Source: Welwitschia mirabilis
Taxonomy: Eukaryota > Gnetophyta > Gnetopsida > Welwitschiales
Length of the DNA: 64,000 nucleotides
Assembly (NCBI GenBank): GCA_051453625.1
Contig: JBOZIK010000001.1
Span: 143,872,020 to 143,936,019 of the forward strand
Direction: 5' to 3'
The position numbers were made by a program, and so were the translations under genes. Positions 1 through 13,628 of this stretch are shown here, piece by piece (position 1 is the stretch's first letter; the number at the start of each line of letters is the position of its first letter). The notes beneath the pieces were generated by a model. It saw only the letters and a program-made list of their open reading frames with translations. It was not told the origin of the DNA and did not search any database.

Positions 1-1495
1 TCCATGAAGATTCTAATATGAGCATGGAAGAGTGTTTCTAGGATTAGCATAGCTCTAAGTATGTTTTATTCTATTTAAGTATATTATTTTGTAATTTTTT
101 ATTATCACTGAAATAAAAAATAATATTTCATTTATTTAGATTTTTATTATAATAATCTTGTAAAAAAGAAAATATTCTTCTATGCTTGCTTTCTTTTTAT
201 GGTTATTTCTATAAAATAAACTAAATGATGATTAGAATTATTATAACTATGTAATAATTCATTAAATATCTATATTTGTTAGAATTATTTGCATGCATTT
301 CTATGGTGTATTCATTGAATAGAACTAAATCAAGGTAATTCTAATAATGTTCATCCCCACACTTGCATTTCATCATCAAGGTGGGTTCCATTACATTTTT
401 TCTTAATAATACCCTTATGAAAGTGGATTTAATCACCACTCTCCTATCCCACCCATGTATGAACTTATTTCAACTTAGTATCTCAAGCCCTTAGCATCGA
501 TGAATCATATTGTGCCATATAGTGATGCTTCAAGAAAGTATGGGTTATTTTTAAGTATGCATTAACATTACACATTGACTATCACCTTTATTGGGGGTAT
601 ATTGAGGTGAAGTAAAAGCCTATGAAGTTGAACCTAGTCATGTTTGTATAATTTAAAACTTGAAGTAAAATCAACTTACATCTAGAGGGTGGCTATATAT
701 CACATTGGAATGCCATTAATTAGAGTTGCAACCTCCTATTATATTAGTTAAGTATTATCTTTAACATTTATCTATGTCTGTTAACAATACGTTTACATCT
801 CCTCAACTATTTATAAGATATATTTTATGTGAAGAAAAACTAGGATAAAATAAAGGATACAAACTTATGAAATCATTGTTGTTTATAAACTAGAATAACT
901 TAGAAATTAATTATAGATAAATATATTATATTAATATAATCTGTATTTCTTAGAATATAAAAATTATAATTAAGGAGTAAGTAGAATTTGGTCCTAGATT
1001 TCATTATGTCTATTAGGTAAAAGTATTAAAAAGGAAAGGAAGTTAAAAAATTGCTTAATTATAATAAGATAAAAGAGGGTATCACAAATGATTATAATTT
1101 GGTTCTTCCTTCTTCTTGTTATCAATGTAGTGATGCTGAGCTTCTCCTCTAAAAGAATAAAGCATTATAGCTAAGTTAATAAAATTCTTCTCCTATCAAT
1201 TGCTATCCTAGTAATGTCCTCACTACATTTTTTCCCCTTGATATTTATTTTTAGTTTCTTCTTTACTTTATTTTGTACCTTTTTAATGTCAATTTCTTTG
1301 ATATAAATCAATTTTATTTAGATACTTATTTTGAGTTTTTTACATTTTATTTCCTTTTTTTTTTTTTGCTTAAAATTTTGTTTCCTTCTTACGTGGAATA
1401 TTTCTGCTACATTTTTCATAAAGGGTGGCATGCAAAATGGTTAGATCTATCCCCTTTAATAGCTACTTTATTTTCTATTTAATCTCATAGTAGGT
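1..1495. other. No recognisable gene
   Basis: AT-rich sequence with short open frames only. The longest, about 69 codons near 1273, is Phe/Tyr/Leu-rich in the way any T-rich stretch is and shows no motif. I see no RNA gene, LTR or coding similarity here. It may be the distal part of the minus-strand Tat element whose pol lies just to the right. Confidence 0.5.
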
Positions 1496-1499
1496 GTCT

Positions 1500-1925
1500 C
1501 CAAACTTTGTATATGTCTTTTGATGTTATGGACATCTTTATTAGATTTAGAAATTTTCAATATATACCTATCATATCATGATTTTTAGTTTAACTGAGAT
1601 GTTTTTAATTTTGGTAAACATCTTTTAATTTTATAAACATCTTCACTAAGTTTTAAATCCTTAGACCGTTAACAGTCCTTTATCAATTCCTTATGCTTAG
1701 CTAAGATGTCTTTAACTTTGATAAATGTCTTCTATTAGGATCTTTTAAATGAGTTAAGATGTCTTTTCAATTATAGATGTATAGATATGTTTACTATAAG
1801 TCCCTAAAATAAATCATACTACCCAAGATAATAATTTTAAAATTAATTTTTAGAAAACTCACCTAAGGTGTTAAAGACATCTTTAACTTTTATAAATGTA
1901 CTCACATGTTCTCTATGTCTTTCAT
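1500..1925. repeat. Degenerate cluster of AGATGTCT/AGACATCT-type octamers
   Basis: Variants of the octamer AGATGTCT and its complement AGACATCT recur about ten times in some 420 bases, often followed by TTTAA and spaced irregularly by 20-70 bases. The same octamer is dense at 35.80-36.04 kb and in the LTRs of the copia element further right. The block therefore looks like a fragment of a dispersed repeat. No repeat unit is cleanly defined. Confidence 0.45.
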
Positions 1926-1999
1926 GTTTTTATATTTTTTTCATTTTATTAAATATTCAACTTCATGATCCCTACACATATATGACATTGAATTTGATA

Positions 2000-2345
2000 A
2001 GTTTAGCACATTAAAACTAGGTACGTTAACACTTTATATTAACTCTTTTAGGAGAATATTATAATTTAAAACATTTAAAATGAGGATCATTATCTATAAT
2101 GAAAACATAAGAAATGGTAAATTTAGCAATTATATGTTTAAAAATAAATGTTTATATTTCTTAGTAATCATTTTTATTAGATGATTGCTTTTACTCATTT
2201 TAAACATCTTTAATAATAGTTAAAATTAAGAAATGTTGTTTAGAAGATAAGGGTGTAATAACATCAATAAGTTTTAATTCCATTTCTTGGAAGTGGAAAT
2301 AGGATCAATTATAAATAATTCATTAGGAGATCATATGAGGAAAAA
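2000..2345 (-). pseudogene. Integrase core fragment (Tat type)
   Basis: Integrase inserts the retroelement cDNA into host DNA in the nucleus. The minus strand shows a segment like the start of the catalytic core (HFLILTIIKD, where the family has FLIVAIDYFTKW) and later IFKHIIAKF followed by IIDNDPHF, matching the family's region around the second catalytic Asp (VSDNGTQF). The third acidic residue and the zinc-binding N-terminus are not recognisable. Several stops interrupt it. The call rests on spacing and residue pattern together with the upstream RT and RNase H. Confidence 0.65.
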
Positions 2346-3029
2346 TATTTGAGAAGTATGATAAGTTTAGAATAAATTTAGAATAATATTTACATAAATT
2401 TATTCAAAGGTATTTTAAATGTAAAAATTATAAGTAAAGATTTTTCCCTTAGTGAAAAATCACAAATATTAGAATAATGTTTTTAAATATGAGATTCTTA
2501 TTTGGGTTTTAAATAATAAGGTATAATACCATAAAAACACTTCTTATAAAGTTAATGTTAAACTAAAGAAAATATGATAGCTTAATATGTAATATTTTAT
2601 TTATAATTAATAAGAGATCACTTAGGATTCTTTTTTGAATATAGTTAATCATTAGATCATGCATTTATTAAAATTTTAGGATTTTCATTTATGTTTTATC
2701 TCATTCACAGATAATTAAAGAGAAAATAACTAGGAACTTTCTTTGATAAATTAATAATGAACATTGGTATTAAATAAGAAACTATTTAATGATATGTTAC
2801 ATAAATAAATCTAGGTGAATTTTTTCAAGTAATTGAGTTATTAATTATCCTTTTCAAACATTGTAAACAATTTAAAATCATTAAAATTTTCAAGAATTTT
2901 ATTTATTTTATTCAAATAGTTTTGTAGAATTTTTAATTTATATTCATATTTTTCAAGGATTTGATTAATAATAAATTACAAATATTTAAATTATTTTTTA
3001 TTTTTAAAAACTTAAATGAATTTCTATTT

Positions 3030-3185
3030 CAATTACTCATGCCAAAGCTTCATATGCAGCCATGTTGTTGGCATAAGAAAAATTAATCTTACATCTTATT
3101 AGCATATAAGTAGGATTATTTAAAAAGAAAAACAAGTCCATCAAAGCCTCTATTTTGGTTATTACACCATCAAAATATATTATAG
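3030..3185 (-). pseudogene. Second (archaeal-like) RNase H fragment, Tat hallmark
   Basis: The minus strand reads IYFDGV at one end and, about 40 residues later, NNMAAYEAL, matching the FDGA...TNNEAEYEAL pattern of the extra RNase H carried by Tat elements. The Glu of the NEAEYEAL segment is changed to Met/Ala, so catalysis would be lost. It sits between the ordinary RNase H and the integrase, the known Tat order. The fragment is short but its position makes the identification fairly safe. Confidence 0.7.
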
Positions 3186-3289
3186 CATTCTAAATGTTTT
3201 CAATTTTTAGAAAGTATATATCATCATTTGGATCTTAATCATTTTTTTAAGAAGTTTTATCTTTTTCTTATTCAATAATATATTTTCCT

Positions 3290-3735
3290 TTGATTTTCTT
3301 TTAATATTGAAATTTTAAGTTAACTTATACAACAATTAAAGTTGACTTCATAATTTTTATACTTCTAATGGAATATTCAAGAAGATGTTTGATTATATTT
3401 TAATCATTAATAATAATGATTTTAGTTCTAATCACGTAGAGATAAAATTTTTAAAAAGCAAATACTAGACTTAGGTAATCTTATCTACAATAATATAATT
3501 TTTAACAATAGTTCAATATTTTGACTTATGTAATAAATAAAATGATCTCTATTTTTCTTATCTCTTTTAAAAATCAAAACACTTATAAAAGTTGGTCTGT
3601 ATGTTAAACATAAATAATAAGTTGATTACATTAATGTGAACTCAAAATTGGTGGTGAAGTAACATTATTTTTAACTTTGTCAACTACATTTTGACCACCT
3701 TCATCCCAAATGAATTTTTTATCTTTTTCAAGCAG
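3290..3735 (-). pseudogene. RNase H fragment (Ty3/gypsy)
   Basis: RNase H degrades the RNA strand of the cDNA hybrid. Just after the RT, the minus strand reads KFIWDEGGQ and then TSPPILSSH, which match the connection between RT and RNase H (PFVWDEECQ...SSPPVLSPP). It is followed by IYYISQN, matching the IYYISKTL motif before the conserved Glu helix. Beyond that the frame shifts and stops are frequent. It continues directly into the second RNase H. Confidence 0.75.
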
Positions 3736-3759
3736 GTTCACAAAGTATTTTCAATAATC

Positions 3760-4350
3760 AATCAAAGTGAAAATGAATCTCTAAATATATGATAATATAT
3801 CCAATAGTCCTCTTAGTTTTTTAAGACTCATTAGGGTGTCATGTAATTATTTCTATTGATTTCTTTAGATATTCTTTTCTTACATGTTTAAACATACTAA
3901 ATTATAGTAATTTTCTTAATGGAACATCCAACATATATTTTTTAGATTGAATTTCAAAATATACCTTTTTGCTTATTACAAAAAATTGAGTTAGATTTTG
4001 AAGATTATTTTTAATCCTTTTTTACTTAGCAACTACATCACCTATATAATATTCCATACTTTTATGTATAAAATTATGAAAAATGTAAGTTTTTACTCTT
4101 TCATAAGTTACACAATAATGTTCTAGTTTGACATCATTATGTAATAAAGTGATATCCTAGAACTGATTATTTTTTGACCTTTAAGATGAATAAATATTTG
4201 GTTTTAATCTAAATAACTATACATAAAAGAAAAAAGACCTTAACTACTAGTTTTATCAATAAAAACTTAAATATTAGGAAGTGGATAATCATTTGTAAGA
4301 ATGATTCTATTCAAATATTAAAAATCTATACAAATATAAAGACCTTCATG
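3760..4350 (-). pseudogene. Reverse transcriptase fragment (Tat type)
   Basis: Reverse transcriptase copies the element RNA into DNA. The minus strand shows ICIDF.YLNR...DYPLPNI (family: CVDFTDLNKA..DSFPLPRI), then VTYERVKTYIFHNF (family: ATYQRAMTAIFHDM), then YIGDVV in place of the catalytic YVDDLV, followed by a match to the thumb and the KLRGLLDILSYI segment. One catalytic Asp is Gly. Frameshifts and stops break the reading. Sequence and order place it in Tat rather than Athila or the chromoviruses. Confidence 0.82.
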
Positions 4351-5880
4351 ATACTAAGTTAATAAATCTAGTAGTAACTATACACTTAATATATTCCTTT
4401 ATTTATAAGCATATTTTGGTTTTTAAAATTAAAACATTTTGTTTTATAAGAACAACATGATTATAATCTTAATATTATGCATAACGATAAATTTATCAAT
4501 GTTAGACATATCCTTTTAATGCCATTAAAAAATGTTCTTATTTTAAAATGACATATTTTCAAGTTGGTTTTATGATTGATTAGATAACTTTTTATTAATC
4601 TTAAAAGTCTTTAAGAGATTGATATGATCAAAAGAAAAATCATAAGATAAAAACTTTTGATTTTTTGTAAGATTTGATATCATTTTCCTTTGATGTAATG
4701 ATAGGTTTTATTAGCATGTAATAATTCATATTACTTAAAAAATGTATATATAGGGCATTTTGAATTTCAACATTCTCAAGATGAGAGAAGATGAGATGAT
4801 GATTAACATGCCTTTCAATGGACCTACTAGCATGATTCACACAGTGTAGTAAATTTTATAAACTACACAACATTACTATTTGTAAATGTTAAGAAAGGTA
4901 TAATGATAGGTTAAATTAAAAGAATTATTAAGAAAATTTGCTATTTAAAATCTTAAAAGATGAATGTTTTAGTAATCAACATATCATACATAGCTTATAA
5001 ATAAGAAAAAGAATCCATTAAACATTCTTCATTTTATACATGTAAGACAATTCAAAAGGGGCTACAGATTTAAGAAAGATATAACAATAGTTTTATAGAT
5101 TTGAAAAATTAATATTAATTAATGTGTTTAAGGTTTAAGAGAGATCCTATAAATTTCATAATTTAATATTTATATAGAAATCATTTCATGTAATCATGAT
5201 GGAAACATTAAATGAATAAAATCAAAGGCTAAAAAAGTTTAGCATATCTGATTTTATGTAATAAGTGATATCCTTAAAGATACATTTTCATTAGTTAAAA
5301 GATTAAAGATCTTATCCATTTACTAAGGTAAAACTAATTTAAAGCCAAAGCTTAAAGGATCTATATAAAAGAAATGAATAACAAGAATAATAGGTAAAAT
5401 TTTCAATTCTAATTCATAGTTCATCCTTGATGTTTTGATCATTTTAACACAATACTTTATAGGCCTCATTTCTTAGTTAAATGCTTTTTCCTCTTTTGCT
5501 TATTATCTAGAGTTATTTTTATTTGTTTTCTTTTATATTCATTTCCAGTTTTCTTGAATTCATAGTCTTTTATATATTCAAGATTATTATATTATCCTTG
5601 TATTTTTTATTTATATATGATGACTAAAGAGATAAGTAATAATTACCTTTTTACTTTTTTAAAATAGGGTCTTGCATGAAAGTTTCTTTATATATAATAT
5701 ACTTTTAATAAGGATTTTTGATTTTTTTATAGGATTTTATCACATATGCATTCTCAATCACCTCTTTAGCACTTGCAATATGGATAAGAAATAAGAAAGA
5801 GGCATATAATGATATTTTTATTTCTAATTTAGAATTTATTAATTTCATTTCCGATTTAGAAGTGCTTATTTTAATTAGGG
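4351..5880. other. No firm coding; expected gag/protease side of the Tat fossil
   Basis: In the minus direction this lies upstream of the RT, where protease and gag should be, but I cannot recognise an active-site motif or zinc knuckle. A 66-codon minus-strand open frame near 4640-4840 has no family resemblance that I can name. Confidence 0.4.
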
Positions 5881-7650
5881 TTCTAGTAAAATAGAAAACT
5901 CAACAAGAAACCATTCTTAGAAATAAATCGTTTATAAAATATATTAATGGCTATTAAGAAAGAAACAGACACTGCATCACAATTAAAAAATGGAAAACTA
6001 ATGAAGAATTAATGTGAAAGAAAACTAAGAACATGGGTGAAGAAGAAGTGAGGTTTTTGAGGGTAGAATTTGATAATTAAAAGGTTAAAGAAGATCAACA
6101 TAAAAAATATCATGAAAGAAAACTAATAATAATAATAATAAGTAGAATTATTAAAAATTATGATATCTGCTTATGAATAAATGTATAATAGTATAACCAT
6201 TGGTGATATAATTTATACTTATAATTCAATTGATAATATAAAAAACATTTCATGACATAATGAAGAAGACAAAGTAGATTAAGGGAAAATGAAAATATTA
6301 TTTTTTATTCTAGATGATAGAGAAGAAGCTTTTCAAGTAAAATATAATATAAATATAGGGAAAAAATGGTTATGTAAGATATAAGAATAAGAGTTTGATG
6401 AGTACAAAGTTATGATATGTTTTTTAGCTATCTAACAAGTCATTTTTAGTGAAATTCTAACAACAATCTGGTAGCAGATTTGCTTTATGAAGTATGATAC
6501 TTCATACTTATTTTAAGTGGTGAACTTAAATTATCATAATATTATAAAGCTATATACAACAACTATATACAACCTTTTAAAGGATTATAAAATTATTAAT
6601 TTCCTCTATAATTTCATATTAATGTATTGTATATAATCTCTGTTTATGAATTTGAGACCTCTACTAGTAACAAGTTGTTAGAGGACAAGGCATTATTGGA
6701 TATAATGAGACCAAAGTAAGAAAAATTAAAAACCAAAACATCAAAACATCCTATAGAGATACATTTTGTAAAAGAGAAGAAACATTTAATAATGAAAGAA
6801 AAATTAAAAATAATAAAAGTAAATAAGGAATATTTTAGTAATGAAGAATTAGTTGCACATCTATCAAATTAGATAATGAACACTGGTAACAAAATAAAGG
6901 CCACTGAAAATAAAATTAACTTCATAGCTAAACATATTAAAAAAATTAAGGAAAATGTTATAAAAACATGTAACTAAGTTTCTTTTAAATATATCTCTTT
7001 TCATAAGAATAATAAAATCAAATCTATAGTTTTATTAGAGGATAAGATCTTGATATATTTTTAGTAATAGATTTAGTCAAAGAATTAAAATTTAAATTTT
7101 ATCTTTGAGGAGAATAATTAAGCATGTAAATAGATAAGAAAAGAAACATGCAAATTTGCTACATTTTCAAAGAATTACTAGCTAGTATTTTATACATTTT
7201 TAAGAATTATCATATTCTGTGTGATGAAAATGAGGAATTCGAAAAAAAAAAAATTGAGTATTACAATAAATACATAGGCTAAGAAAAGATAAATTAATCT
7301 TAATCTATTATATTATTTATTCTAATTTATTTATATTTGAAAATATTTCAATTCAAAAAAGAACTTCTTAAACTTAAAAAAGGTCAAATAAAATCTCATC
7401 AAAAGTCATAAGTCAATTTGAAAAAGATGTTAGATTATAGAAAAATGAAAAGGAAATAACTTGTTTAAGGTATCCAAATTATAAATTATAAAATAAACTT
7501 TCTATAATATATAGCCAAATGACCATTTAAGTAAATCCAAAACTAAATTAAATAAAATTAAAGAGGATCTTGAAAAAGCTTCTAAATAGATCAAAAAATT
7601 AAATAAAATAAGACATACCCTTAAAGCTTTTTCGAACTTCAAGAAATAGG
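5880..7650 (+). other. Purine-rich, Lys/Glu-rich coding-like stretch, unidentified
   Basis: The plus strand is strikingly purine-rich and in short segments reads as Lys/Glu/Ile/Asn-rich, coiled-coil-like peptide (for example IKATENKINFIAKHIKKIKE near 6.9 kb) broken by many stops. This resembles the charged gag or linker parts of retroelements, but no zinc knuckle, protease or RT is attached in the same direction. AT-rich, A-biased non-coding DNA would also read this way, so the coding interpretation is weak. Confidence 0.25.
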
Positions 7651-10600
7651 TGGTCTATTCTAATTCATAGGTGATGTAAATAAGTTTTTTCATTTTTACT
7701 TTTTATTATTATATTTAACTACACATTCCTAATTAGTATGAATGATTAATACATATATTATTTGAAATGAAAGGTATGGCATGAAATGTTAAGGATTCTT
7801 TGAACTAATAATTGCTATATTATTTTTGTGTTGTTCATCCTTTATATTGAACATCATTTTTTTTCTTAAATAAAGATAGTAGGATGTTGTAATAGACTAT
7901 TTTTTAAAATAAATAGGAAACTTTAATTACCTAAAGCTTTATTTGAATTTTTTAGTTTTTATTTGTATTTATTTATCTTTTATTTGAATGTTTAGTAGTT
8001 ACTATAAATCATATGTCTAATAGCCTAAAGTGAGTGCATGATATTTCATTTTCTTTCATTTTTTAATTTACTACACTAACATATTTATTCAATATCATGA
8101 TTAAATTATAGTACCAATTGCTAACTCTAATGTTTCCAAATATAGGTAAAGCCATTTTGTATCCATAACCTTAGTGTTTACCTTATTCTAATCATCTAGC
8201 TTATATTAAAAAAGGAGAAAAAGAATAGTTTTTTTTTTGATGCATGCATATTTATATATATGAAATATTTTCATTTTCTTATTACCAAGTCTTTATCTAA
8301 AGAAACTTCCATGTATTTAGAAATTTTAATTTTTAATGTGGTAATGAAATTATTTTTCTCTAGCAATATATCATGGATGTATCAAAAGTATGTTAAATGT
8401 TCTAAAATTAAGTTAAATGCACTTGCATTCTTGAAAATATGAGATTCTATGCTTTTTGTTTCATTTGTTACCTCTATAGGTAATGTTACTATTCCAATGA
8501 ATTTCTCTTCTTATCATTAAATCTCTTGATTATTATACTTTATATTGAATTGACCAAATGTTTAAAACATAATTTTTACAAGCAATAAGAAGTGATAACA
8601 TTTGGTTTCACACCATAATCAATAAAGGCATATTTAATATTGATAGTAATGTAATATGGATCAATAGCTATTGACTTTAAAGGTATATATGAAATTTTAT
8701 TAGGTTTAAATTATGCTTTTTTCAAATTTAGATATTAAATTATATTTTCAAGTAGTGAAAACATTTTAAAGCAAGATTCCATTATGAATTCATGATTTTA
8801 AATAATTTCCTACATACTTCCAATTAGGTAATGAGAGAATGTAAGTGTTATTTAGCTTGTTGTGATGTCAAAGGCTATGGTGGATATGATTATGTTTTAA
8901 CTAATAATTCTACATTTTATTTTTTATTAATTATTTTTTACTTAAAAAATTAATCTAAATAATAAAGATAGGAAAACGTCCTTCTCCTAACTATATAAAA
9001 AATATTCATATGTAAGACTAAGAAGAAATAAAGTTAGAAGGAAATCAGTTCATGTAAATTTTTAATTTTCCATTAGCAAAGATAGAATTGTGTCCAACTT
9101 ATTATTTATATATATTTTAGTAATGTATTAGACTATATTTGAGTATAACATAAGTTATAATATTCTAAACCCAAATGTAGTAATATTGACAATACCATGA
9201 TTTGTCAAAATTTCTTAGTTCAAGTGTATTAGGTATAAGGAATGATATATGGAAGTTGATTATATTTTTTTAGTGAGTAAAGTTTAGAGAATCTAAGATA
9301 AAGTATATATAATTTACTAAAGAGTCTTCGTTTGTTAAAATTATTTTGTTGTAATGGTAGTTTTCCTCATCAACTTGAAGATGGAAAAAATCCATTTACT
9401 TATCTAGTTATCAACATTGTTTGTATTATTTTTTCTATAAATAAAACATTATATGATGTTTTAGAATCATTCTTGCCATATTTTTTGGTAGGCTTATAAT
9501 CTAATTCATTTCATTTATACTTTTTTATTCTTCTTCTTTTCCACCTATTTTTATTCGCTTAGCTAATTCAACCTCTTCATTAAACATCTCGAAGCCTTAC
9601 ATTTTTAGATGTTTTAAAATATAAGAGATGCATTATTTAGTATATATAATTGATAAGTCATGATTTAATAATGAATATTCAAGTTTTAATGTAGTAACTT
9701 TTCATCTTTGAGAATAATCATGTATACTTACATTTGACTTTAGCCTTAAGTCTTTAGTAATTTGAGTAAGACCAATAAAGAATTTAAATAATTACTTAAG
9801 TCCTCCAACTAACTAGGGTGATAATGATAGTACCATTATAATGCATCTTTTAATATACATCTCTAGAACACATGATAATAAATTTCCAAGTCTATATGAT
9901 GGAGATAATACATATGTTTAAAATTATAGATGTGAAATAAATGTCCTTGATTCTTATAACCTTATGAAAATTTTGAATGTAAGAAGGAACTAGAAACTTT
10001 CTTAAAATATAGGAATTAATGGGGGTCTTTATAACATTTTTAATAATAAAATATTCCTTATTATACAGGAAGTGTTTAATTTAATTAATAGCTTTTCACA
10101 AAGTAGAAAAATAATTACCTAGTTATTGGATATTCTTATAATGATTACAACCATAGTTTTGTTTAAATTGTTGATCATGAGAGGTTAAAATTACTTTACC
10201 TTTTTCTTTCTCTATGTTTATACATTCAACAAAACATTTTTCTAGTTTTCAATAAACTCTATGATTGGAGTCAAGGGTATGTAAATCTATCTTAAATTAT
10301 CCATCTTTAAAATATAAATATCTTTCATGTTTATGAGGAAGTTTGTTTCATAAATGGATTTATTGTTATCATTCTTTAAATTCTTATGTGAATTGTCATG
10401 GATAGTTAACATGATGGAATATTTCTATACAAGACAATAAGTATAGAACATAGAATGATCCAAGTAAACCTCCTAAAATTCTATGTATATGAAAATCAAG
10501 TTAAGCTTATCTAAGTTAGGAGTTCTTGGATTCCTAATAATTAGAACAAAATATTATTATAAATTAAAATAAGAAGGCCTATGACATGTAGCTAAGGGAA

Positions 10601-13223
10601 CAAACTAATGAATACGAATTATAATGGAATTTTTCTAAGAGACACTCCTTATAATGTTAAATATATTACATTCATTTTTTAAAACTTCTAATTTTATCTT
10701 TTTATATCAAATAATTTTACTCTTGTCAAAACTTGATCTACTGAAAATTATTTGGGAATTTATAGTTGAATAACCAAATACATATTTACATTATAAACTC
10801 TTAAAAAAAATTAAATATTTCATGTAAAATAATAGTAAGAAATTAAATTCATCAATGTATTTCAGTAAATATATTAGGACTAAACTCATAAAAATGATAA
10901 TGAATATTGTTAATTATTTAAAAATAATTTAATAATTTAAAATAAATATTTAAAGTAATTTATATTTTCTTTAATAATTCCAAATAATTCGAAAGAAGTA
11001 CAATTTCAAAAATTAAGGAATATAGTAGAATTCACTACTCCTATAAAATAGAGGTCTTTTCAATAGAATAAAACTTTTTGAACATGAAATGTTATTTTTA
11101 GGCAAACAAAATTATATTTAAAAATTATTTAATTTAATTAATATCTTATAAAATTTCCCTATAAGATGTAGAGAATCATTATGAAAATTTAGAATAATAG
11201 AAAGATAATAAATTATCATCTAAAAATGTGATAACTCTAATTTGAAAATACAATGAAAATAATATAAAAGTGTGTTTGATAAATAAAAATGTTATTTTTA
11301 GAAGATCATGAAATAATTATATCAAAGTGTAAATAGAAGATTATTATAGATCTTATAAATAAGAAAATTAGATAGTTTTCACTTAAAAAAATGCTACTTG
11401 TGCTTTGGAAATGAGTTTCACATATTATACAAATAATAATTTTTTTATTTTTCATATTTTAAAAATATTTCTTTCTTCCCAATGAAGATTAATAAGGATG
11501 TTATACATATAAAAAATAACAAAGTCATAAATTTAAAATAAATTAAGAAAAATAAAAATTATTCATGGAATAACATTAAGGATAATATTAGAGAGATAAT
11601 ATAATTTTTTTAAAGAAAATAAAGTTAAATTAACATTAGAAATGTAAAAGAAGTGGTTTTCCAAGGATTTTGAAACATTTCTAAATTGCATATTCCTTGT
11701 CCATTTAATAAAATGGGTTACTTTACTTTCTCACTCTTGAACATTATTTCAAAAATTTTAAAACATTTTTATAAAGTTTATTTCATTAACCTATTAAGAT
11801 GAATTAGGAAGGACAAGGTGAATTTTCAAAATAAGGGTAATTTTACTTTAAACATGGAATATTCATTATAAAATAAAATGATAAATGGAAAGTGAGAAGA
11901 AAAAAAATGGAGGATGCGAAATATGAAATTATTTCATCACACTCAACTTATGTAAGTTGGCTTTCTTAGCTAATTTTCCCTTCTAGTGAATCTTACTACT
12001 ATGGCTACTCCTTTAGAAATTAGTGAATCTAGTTCCTATATATGCTTATGTCATTACATTTATATGGTTTCCCTTAGCCCTTCCCATAAAGCATGAAAAT
12101 TTATGCATGTTGATTATCTAAATGTTAACATTTTTGCTTCAACTTATAGTGCTTTTACTTTATCATTCAATGTGATAAGATTTTTCTCTAATTATATAAA
12201 GATGACATAGTTGGACAGAATTATTTTAGCTTTTTGGTAAACAACATCTGATACCCTTTTATGTTCTTTTTATATACAATAAAAATGCATAATGCCTGGA
12301 GCTAAAAACCCTAAAATTTCAAATACTTTATACATGTATTATATAAATTTCATTAGGTGTTCTTTTATTTTGCCTAGTTAGTAGTTCATTATTCAAATTG
12401 ATGTTAATAATGCCTTATCTCACAAATATATAACTAAATTATTAACATACTTTCATCATATTAAAAAGCATTTTGTTCATCCTTGCAATAATAATATATT
12501 GTGATATTCTTGGTATTGTTGTCTAGGTTCTAATCTTCTTATTTTTAAAGAAGTCTTTCAATTATTTAAAAATATAGGTTTCATCATTATTAAGACATAA
12601 CTTTTTTATTTTATAGCCTAATTTATTTTTAATAAAAATTTAAGTGAAAGACTTGTAATTTATCTTTAAATCATACAACTCATATCTTCTTTGTGTAATT
12701 ATTGATCAAAGTTATGAAACAATGATTACCTTATAAGGTTTTAATGGGAAGAACTTCATAAACATTAGAGTGTATAAAACCTTACTTTATCTTTGCCTTG
12801 TTATTACTTTGTCCAAGTGATTACTTAGATTTATTCATGATGTAAGCCTTCAAATTTAAAGTATTTACCTTAAAATACTTTATAACATCCATAAGTTTAT
12901 AGATACCAATAATAGTACATGACCTAATATAAAATTAAAAAGTGAATTATTTTAGAGATTAACTAAATTCTATGTCTTAGTCATCAAACACTAGTATGTT
13001 GCATTGTTAAAAAGTTTTAGCATAATATATTTTTCTTAGTTTGTTAAAGATCTATCATTTAAGAAGATAAACTTATCCTAAAACTTTCTTATGAGGAATT
13101 TCATAGCATTCTTCACTATATCTCTTTCTTCTTATCTATTATGTATTCTTCTCTACTATAATAATTATGTCTTGAAACTTCTTATTCAACCTATAAAAAA
13201 AGTACTTTTTATGAGTCATGTGC
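7651..13223. other. About 5.6 kb with nothing identifiable
   Basis: I looked on both strands for RT, integrase, protease, zinc-knuckle, LTR-end and tRNA motifs and found none that stands up. Open frames are all 60 codons or fewer and without pattern. This is probably very old, mutationally saturated transposon sequence. Confidence 0.5.
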
Positions 13224-13628
13224 TAAGTTACTCATATGTCTATTATTTAATGGTCCTTTGAATTAGCCATTATTATATGAAAACACTAAATGATTTTATC
13301 TTAATAACTAACTTAACTAGTGTACTTTCACTCCTTAGATCTTAAAGATCTCTTCTCATCACCATTATGAATGTGCATTACTCTTGTGATATTTTGTTCA
13401 CTCTTAAAAAAGCATAATTCTATCTACTCTAAGTTATTCATATGTCTATTATTTAATGGTCCTTTGAATTAGCCATTATTAAATGAAAACATTAAATGAT
13501 TTTATCTTAATAACTAACTTAATTTTTCACTCCTTAGATCTTAAAGATCTCTCATCATCACCATTATTAATGTGCATTACTCTTGTGATATTTTATTTAC
13601 TATTAAAAAATCATAGCTCTATCTAATC
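13224..13628. repeat. Tandem duplication, unit about 206 bp, two copies
   Basis: Two adjacent copies (13224-13429 and 13430 to about 13628) begin with TAAGTTA and are nearly identical along their length, including the palindromic AGATCTTAAAGATCT stretch. Copy 2 has a small deletion after its CTTAA. The similarity is much higher than between any other repeated segments here, so this duplication is younger than most of the surrounding transposon decay. No coding is visible. Confidence 0.92.

Larger units (their letters stand above)
2000..4350 (-). mobile_element. Fossil Ty3/gypsy pol of the Tat lineage
   Basis: Reading the minus strand gives, in order, reverse transcriptase, RNase H, a second RNase H and integrase core, all interrupted by stops and frameshifts. 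An extra RNase H between the ordinary RNase H and integrase is known for the Tat lineage (Ogre, Retand and relatives), so the order supports that placement. I did not find LTRs, a primer site, gag or protease. The gag/protease side should lie to the right and the 3' LTR to the left. This element is outside the nested stack that begins at 15 kb. Confidence 0.8.

Noticed and set aside
1273-1482. 69-codon frame as a small membrane protein
   Set aside because: Phe/Tyr/Leu richness is what T-rich DNA gives; no start context or conservation evidence.
12245-12255. Minus-strand GGTATCAGATG resembling an initiator-Met primer site
   Set aside because: No LTR pair, gag or PPT could be linked to it; short matches are expected by chance.
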